A stretch of 26,813 nt of DNA from a virus, in IMG/VR virus record IMGVR_UViG_3300021960_005941, positions 1 to 26,813 of that record; one strand, written 5' to 3'. Shown in pieces: positions 23,153-26,813 of the stretch. A program made the position numbers and the translations under genes. A model generated the notes under the pieces. The model did no database searches. It saw only the letters and a program-made list of their open reading frames with translations, and was not told the DNA's origin. Position 1 is the stretch's first letter, and every line of letters begins with the position of its first letter.

Positions 23153-23541
23153 CCTCTACTTGGCAAATTTTCTGATCTTTTCATGGCTTTTGTTATACCA
23201 TACTTACGAAGATCACCACTAAACAGTGTAAGTTCAACTGCTTTTTTCTCGTTGGTTACGTGTATAGCAGTGTTATCAAGGTAATATGGACAGTCAATAA
23301 ACTGATCTAAAAATATAATTACTTGTGTAGTAATTGGCATATCAGGTGGATATAGTATTTTATATGTTGCTAGATCAATTTTAGAAAGCATGTCAAAACC
23401 TTCTTCGGTTAAACGAAGCCCGCCTACTTCTTTTTCTCTAGTGTTCTTCCACCATGTTGGAAAGTACTGAGCTATGTTCTCTTTACTAATTGCTAGGTTA
23501 AGTTGTTTTAAAAAAAGTTTTGTATATACTGTCTTATTCAT
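23149..23541 (-). CDS. Small conserved phage protein, function unknown
   Basis: 130 residues, not recognised. LTEEGFDMLSKIDLATYKI looks like a winged-helix-type stretch. It is followed by TTQVIIFLDQFIDCPYYL and a C-terminal strand region (IHVTNEKKAVELTLFSGDLRKYG). I associate such a protein with marine T4-like phages, from memory only. Its start overlaps the previous gene by 8 nt, and the next promoter's -35 box overlaps its stop codon. Confidence 0.7.
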   Translation of the reverse strand: MNKTVYTKLFLKQLNLAISKENIAQYFPTWWKNTREKEVGGLRLTEEGFDMLSKIDLATYKILYPPDMPITTQVIIFLDQFIDCPYYLDNTAIHVTNEKKAVELTLFSGDLRKYGITKAMKRSENLPSRG

Positions 23542-23824
23542 TTGTAACTTTTTCGCCTGCTGTTAATTTAAATACAGCAAAGTCGTTAGTCTTAAACATT
23601 ATGTTTAGTTTCTTAGAAAGATTAATTGCATGTCCAGGATTTGAAAAACTTGTCTTCTTATACTTAGGTCCAGGATAATTTGTTAATTTGTTTTGTGACT
23701 TTAAGTTGAATGGTTTGTCTTTGTAGAACACAGCCCAAATGGCCTCAGCATCAAGTACCTGTTCACTTTTGTAGGTTTTGCCATCTACAAATTCCATTAA
23801 TATATGCGGTGCTGGTCTACTCAT
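23534..23824 (-). CDS. Small protein, function unknown
   Basis: 96 residues, no recognised domain: ILMEFVDGKTYKSEQ at the N-terminus, a Lys/Asn/Pro-rich middle (NKLTNYPGPKYKKTSF) and a strand-rich C-terminus. A stem-loop with AAAGGA in its loop lies just before the ATG, and a GATAAATA motif upstream suggests late expression. Its stop overlaps the next gene by 8 nt. Confidence 0.65.
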   Translation of the reverse strand: MSRPAPHILMEFVDGKTYKSEQVLDAEAIWAVFYKDKPFNLKSQNKLTNYPGPKYKKTSFSNPGHAINLSKKLNIMFKTNDFAVFKLTAGEKVTNE

Positions 23825-23825
23825 G

Positions 23826-23860
23826 TGCGTATCCTTTAGTTATATACGCATATATTTATC
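23826..23860 (-). promoter_or_regulatory. Late-promoter-like GATAAATA plus leader hairpin exposing the ribosome site
   Basis: The minus strand has GATAAATA (23853-23860). After it, TGCGTAT (23844-23850) pairs with ATACGCA (23826-23832); the loop (23833-23843) holds AAAGG. The hairpin ends 1 nt before the ATG at 23824. Transcription from the motif would start near 23847, so the message would begin inside or near the stem. Confidence 0.45.
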
Positions 23861-23872
23861 ATTTTTTGCAGA

Positions 23873-24118
23873 CTATTTCCATTCTCCACCACCACCGATT
23901 TCAACTTTTATGATGTCGTCTGATGCTCCACTAGCATTTTCTTTGACAAATTTTTCAAGATCTCCGTGCAATCGACTCATTACTATACCTAAAGTAAACG
24001 AAAGATTTTTTGCTTGTGCAATATCCATACGAACTTCTTTGGCACGACTGTTTTCGGCAGCCTGAACTTGTTTAATAAACTGTTGTAATGGAGCAGTGTT
24101 AATCGGATCGTTTGACAT
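23873..24118 (-). CDS. Small conserved phage protein, function unknown
   Basis: 81 residues. Two amphipathic helices (LQQFIKQVQAAENSRAKEVRMD and QAKNLSFTLGIVMSRLHGDLEKFV) with a Gly-rich end suggest a coiled-coil or adaptor. Its start overlaps the previous gene by 20 nt. The stop is followed by a 48-nt stretch with a late-type motif. I believe it is conserved in marine T4-like phages, but its role is not known to me. Confidence 0.68.
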   Translation of the reverse strand: MSNDPINTAPLQQFIKQVQAAENSRAKEVRMDIAQAKNLSFTLGIVMSRLHGDLEKFVKENASGASDDIIKVEIGGGGEWK

Positions 24119-24572
24119 TACTTAGGGCCAGTTTCATTTCAATTTCGGTCTTATATGGACCCATGTATTCGTTACGCTCTACAGTAACTTGCTTTGGACA
24201 AAAACTTTTAAGCCAATTTACGTTAAACTTAATTAGATAATATCCTGCACAATAAACACTACGACTTTTTTCGCTTTTTGTAAATAACGGAAGTTTGTTT
24301 TGGATATCAAACATGCTATTGTATGGTGTTGTACGTGTTGGAAATCCGTGTACTGAAAAGTCTTTTTGTTCTGCAGGTGCAATAACTTTTGCAGTTAAAA
24401 AACTAGGACCAAACTTTTTAGTTAGATCTGCTGCATCAGGATAAAAAATAATTTTACCTTTATTACTAAAAATAAATCCTTCATCATTTTTACTAAGTGT
24501 TCCAACTTTTTCACCAGCTTCTTCAACAATCCAAAACTTATCCTCTAAAATTGGTTTAGCATTAATTGTCAT
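24099..24572 (-). CDS. Small protein, function unknown
   Basis: 157 residues from the ATG at 24572, which has GAGGT about 6 nt upstream. An upstream in-frame start at 24647 would push it deep into the RNase H gene and is rejected. It opens with two likely beta segments (KFWIVEEAGEKVGTLSK, GFIFSNKGKIIFYP). It ends with VERNEYMGPYKTEIEMKLAL. No domain is recognised. It overlaps RNase H by 11 nt and the next gene by 20 nt. Confidence 0.68.
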   Translation of the reverse strand: MTINAKPILEDKFWIVEEAGEKVGTLSKNDEGFIFSNKGKIIFYPDAADLTKKFGPSFLTAKVIAPAEQKDFSVHGFPTRTTPYNSMFDIQNKLPLFTKSEKSRSVYCAGYYLIKFNVNWLKSFCPKQVTVERNEYMGPYKTEIEMKLALSNVKRSD

Positions 24573-25557
24573 TTGTATACCTCGCTTGTAAGGGTGTTGC
24601 ATAAGACTGTGCTTGGTCTGCAATACGTTGCATATCCCACTTAGCACAGAATTTCATAAGACGCATACCTACTTGCTGTACTGTTTTAGGTTTTGCGTTC
24701 TCTTCGATAGTACTATTAATTATCTCTCTAATTTCTGTAGGTTGTGCAGTCAAGTCACACAATACAACATTACGATTATAATCATCTAGTACACGATGCT
24801 CTACACCTTCGTGGTCAGTCCAACGCTGTAGCATCATGTTATTCCAGTTGTAGCCTTTAGTGTCTTTGTCTGCAAATGCTTCAATAAGACCTACTTTGTT
24901 CTTAGTGCCTTTCTTGCGTACACCAGGGTAAGCACTAAACACGTTGTCACTAGTATCGCCACGCATACACTTTTCAAACAACATAAAGGCAGGCTCAGGA
25001 GCCGGCTTAGGTTCTTTAGTTTTCTTGTCAATAACAGGCTCACGCTTCTTATCGTCAAAGTATCCTTCGTGTGTAATAATAGTATTGCTAACACCGTTGT
25101 ACTGTTGTACATTAGGTGCAATAAGTTGTGCAAAGTCGCCGTCAGTACTAATAATAATATGATTGTCATTAGGGTGTGCTTGCACCCAACCAGCAATTAA
25201 GTCATCTGCTTCTAGTTGCGGATGACGCATTACTGTACAGTTAGTTTTATCTGTAATAAATGTTTTAAATTCGTCAAAGCACTCCCAAAAGATTGTATCT
25301 TCTTCTTGCTGTGCAGGAGTTAGTGCATCGCGAGCAACTTTTCTGTTGCGCTTGTAAGGCTCGTAATAGTCCTTGCGCCAGCTGCGACCTTCTAAACAAA
25401 ACACAACATGATCTGCATCAAAGTCTTGCCATGCTTTCTTAACACCTGACAATGTAATATGGAAGGCCATACCGACCTTAGTGTCAATATCGCCACGTAC
25501 TACATGCCTTGCACGAAAGAAAGTGTTAGCAGTGTCTACTAGAATATAAGTTGCCAT
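24562..25557 (-). CDS. rnh: T4-type RNase H / 5'-3' exonuclease (FEN family)
   Basis: The active-site acidic residues of the FEN/5' exonuclease family are present: D8 (ILVDTAN), E116/D118/D119 (PQLEADDL), D139/D141 (ISTDGD) and D201/D204 (RGDTSDN). RKDYYEPYKRNRK is the helical arch basic stretch. The length of 331 residues is close to T4 RNase H (about 305). In T4 it removes RNA primers from lagging-strand fragments. Expression is from a near-perfect sigma70-type promoter with tandem repeats at 25582-25615, pointing to early or middle expression. It overlaps the next gene by 11 nt. Confidence 0.88.
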   Translation of the reverse strand: MATYILVDTANTFFRARHVVRGDIDTKVGMAFHITLSGVKKAWQDFDADHVVFCLEGRSWRKDYYEPYKRNRKVARDALTPAQQEEDTIFWECFDEFKTFITDKTNCTVMRHPQLEADDLIAGWVQAHPNDNHIIISTDGDFAQLIAPNVQQYNGVSNTIITHEGYFDDKKREPVIDKKTKEPKPAPEPAFMLFEKCMRGDTSDNVFSAYPGVRKKGTKNKVGLIEAFADKDTKGYNWNNMMLQRWTDHEGVEHRVLDDYNRNVVLCDLTAQPTEIREIINSTIEENAKPKTVQQVGMRLMKFCAKWDMQRIADQAQSYATPLQARYTNDN

Positions 25558-25578
25558 TAGTTTGCCTATTGTTGTTTA

Positions 25579-25608
25579 TATATACGATTATATACGATTA
25601 TATACGAT
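25579..25608. repeat. Three tandem 10-bp repeats (TATATACGAT)
   Basis: TATATACGAT is repeated three times with near-perfect match (25579-25608), just inside the RNase H promoter. It places a TATAAT-like -10 box every 10 nt, one of them at the exact 17-nt distance from the -35. Confidence 0.8.
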
Positions 25609-25615
25609 TTGTCAA
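25587..25615 (-). promoter_or_regulatory. Consensus sigma70-type promoter for RNase H
   Basis: On the minus strand TTGACA (25610-25615), a 17-nt spacer and TATAAT (25587-25592) match the bacterial consensus at all 12 positions. The ATG at 25557 is 30 nt past the -10. A second TATAAT 10 nt closer to the -35 is too near to use. Confidence 0.85.
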
Positions 25616-25618
25616 GCA

Positions 25619-25990
25619 TTAACTTACTTCGCTTTTGCCTTTATCAATTGGCACTACATTAATGTAACCAGTGTTTACTTTAGAGTCAGCTGCTTCTTCT
25701 TGTAGCATATTATATACAATGTCACGGAACCATCTATCAACAATTTCCTCTTCGGGATCCGATTCTTCTCCGTATCCGTTTTGTATTAGTTCTTCAATAA
25801 AGTATCTGTTCCAGTCTAGTTCAAAAAACCCATTACGAATATTATCACCGTTTACTTGCATATCAAGTACATTTACCCAAGGTTCTTTTTTACGTGTAGC
25901 ATATTCCTTAGGATCTGTTACCTTAACCTGTTCGAGTTCCTTTTCTTCTTTAGCAGTGATGCCAGTTATATTTTTTAACCACTTTTTCAT
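25619..25990 (-). CDS. Conserved marine T4-like phage protein, function unknown
   Basis: 123 residues from the ATG at 25990; a TTG two codons upstream is less likely. The N-terminus is basic then charged (KKWLKNITGITAKEEKELEQ). It is followed by EPWVNVLDMQVNGDNIRNG, the aromatic FFELDWNRYFIEELIQNGYG, and EEEIVDRWFRDIVYNML. I associate this combination with a conserved protein of marine T4-like phages, without known function. The start overlaps the stop of the mini-ORF before it (TAATG). Confidence 0.72.
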   Translation of the reverse strand: MKKWLKNITGITAKEEKELEQVKVTDPKEYATRKKEPWVNVLDMQVNGDNIRNGFFELDWNRYFIEELIQNGYGEESDPEEEIVDRWFRDIVYNMLQEEAADSKVNTGYINVVPIDKGKSEVS

Positions 25991-26085
25991 TACCAACCTG
26001 CCTTTCTTATCTTATCTTGATCAATAGGTGCCTTCATAGCCTTTTCATGCTGTTTGTTTTTATACTCTCTAAGTTCCCCACGCAT
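25990..26085 (-). CDS. Possible 31-residue mini-ORF between QueE and its neighbour
   Basis: From the ATG at 26085 a short ORF reads MRGELREYKNKQHEKAMKAP, then IDQDKIRKAGW. It ends in TAATG shared with the start at 25990 and overlaps the QueE end by 17 nt. Its codons fill the 78-nt gap exactly. The composition is protein-like (Lys/Glu-rich, no bias artefacts). No strong ribosome site is visible. The same frame is open further upstream, but there it only overlaps QueE. Confidence 0.4.
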   Translation of the reverse strand: MRGELREYKNKQHEKAMKAPIDQDKIRKAGW

Positions 26086-26813
26086 TTCCGAAGAGTGAAA
26101 TGTGTAGTCTGGGGGTGAATCGCCATCCTTCCGCCATACACGCTTCGGCAACGTCTTTAACATTGAGGGAGTATTCTTCACTGCGTCCACCCATTGGCAT
26201 AAGATATACCGGACATTCCACCCCGGCACTTCTGTAAGCGTCCACAGCTCTTTTAACTTCTTCAAAGTCGTCTTCAGTAGCCACAACAAACTTAAGATAA
26301 AGTTCGCTATCAGTAACGCACTGATACTCACTAGCAACATCAGGCTTGATAGCAGTTTCCCAAGGTTCTCCTGAGACACTAAGTTTTGGGGAACAACTCC
26401 AAGTGACTGTAAGTCTGTCGCTGTTGTTGAGATAGTTGTAGAGATCGTCGTGTAAATGTTGTGTAGTATTTGTTTCAAATGTGATGTTCCTTAAATCCTG
26501 CATACGTGGATGTTCAAACAGCTCTACGTAAAGCCGTTGCCACGCTAACAACGGTTCACCGCCTGTCATGATCAAGTGTACATCTTGACCATTGTCCTGT
26601 ACCCACTTACCGTTAGGAGTAAGTGAAAGTAAATGCTCAACTACTTCGTCTACAGTTGCTTGTCGATTAAAGTGCTTGAACTCAGGATAGATACTTGCAT
26701 ATGTATCGCAACCTGTGTGTATAATAGGCAAGTCTGTAAATTCTTTAGTTGTTTCATGTACACCTGCGTCAAGTAATCCTTGTACTTCGGCATTGTGGAT
26801 AATGCCTGCTTTT
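26069..26813 (-). CDS. queE: 7-carboxy-7-deazaguanine synthase (QueE), 5' end outside window
   Basis: The frame stays open to base 26813, so the true start is beyond the window; the M at 26731 is internal. Phage QueE features are seen: PIIHTGCDTYASIYPEFKHF after the (missing) Fe-S region, LIMTGGEPLLAWQ (GGEP), TFETNTTQ (QueE FETNGTQ-like), WSCSPKLSVSGEPW, and the typical ending LFGNAWGT. The CxxxCxxC cluster itself is upstream of the window. QueE turns carboxy-tetrahydropterin into 7-carboxy-7-deazaguanine, a precursor of preQ0 and queuosine. In phages it feeds tRNA or DNA 7-deazaguanine modification. The other pathway genes are not in this window. Confidence 0.88.
   Translation of the reverse strand, partial: KAGIIHNAEVQGLLDAGVHETTKEFTDLPIIHTGCDTYASIYPEFKHFNRQATVDEVVEHLLSLTPNGKWVQDNGQDVHLIMTGGEPLLAWQRLYVELFEHPRMQDLRNITFETNTTQHLHDDLYNYLNNSDRLTVTWSCSPKLSVSGEPWETAIKPDVASEYQCVTDSELYLKFVVATEDDFEEVKRAVDAYRSAGVECPVYLMPMGGRSEEYSLNVKDVAEACMAEGWRFTPRLHISLFGNAWGT

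Noticed and set aside
24573-24647. ATG at 24647 for the 24099-24572 gene
   Set aside because: The added 25 residues lie inside RNase H and there is a good GAGGT site before the ATG at 24572.
26086-26478. Upstream extension of the mini-ORF frame (162 aa in total)
   Set aside because: It is fully inside QueE, whose sequence is well conserved in the other frame. Only the last 31 codons lie mostly outside QueE.
1-26813. tRNA genes, CRISPR arrays, insertion sequences, attachment sites
   Set aside because: No cloverleaf, regularly spaced repeat, transposase or integrase pattern was seen by eye; almost every base is in a coding frame.

Overview
The window looks like part of an AT-rich, tightly packed genome of a T4-like marine tailed phage (myovirus type). 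The phage call rests on the minus-strand half. It carries a repeat-rich tail-fibre-like protein, a T4-type RNase H (5' exonuclease), a MoxR ATPase paired with a VWA/HExxH protein, the C-terminal part of a phage-type QueE, several small proteins of the kind conserved in marine T4-likes, and TATAAATA/GATAAATA late-promoter motifs. The host cannot be read from the sequence; a low-GC marine bacterium would fit. I see no tRNA, CRISPR array, transposase or integrase. No stretch over about 100 bases is without a gene.

Layout. (1) Bases 2-12942 plus the abutting minus-strand gene ending at 12943 form an accessory island of about 14 kb, nearly all tailoring enzymes. It has four radical SAM proteins (one B12-binding type), two nitroreductases, six proteins with an HxD...H dioxygenase signature (two of aspartyl/asparaginyl-hydroxylase type), two sulfotransferase-like proteins, an SGNH hydrolase, a small SDR, a membrane fatty-acid desaturase, a methyltransferase and two unknowns. 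Most genes read + and overlap by 1-17 nt; an SGNH/sulfotransferase pair (2042-3144) reads -. (2) Bases 14350-19051 (-) hold a 963-residue subtilase with a cupredoxin-like tail and the fibre-like protein. (3) Bases 19112-20281 (-) hold three small conserved proteins. (4) Bases 20320-23086 (-) hold the VWA/MoxR pair with its own terminator and sigma70-type promoters. (5) Bases 23149-26813 (-) hold small unknowns, RNase H, a conserved small protein, a possible mini-ORF and QueE, which is cut by the window end.

How the genes may work together. The island reads as one co-expressed toolkit for oxidising, reducing, sulfating and methylating some scaffold. A radical SAM gene directly followed by a nitroreductase gene occurs twice, which suggests that the two act as a pair. 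No precursor peptide, NRPS/PKS or glycosyltransferase is visible, so the substrate (peptide, lipid, sugar or virion protein) is unknown. Regulation seems to be of two kinds: TATAAATA/GATAAATA late-type motifs in the island and before structural or small genes, and TTGACA-17-TATAAT-type promoters before the VWA, MoxR and RNase H genes.
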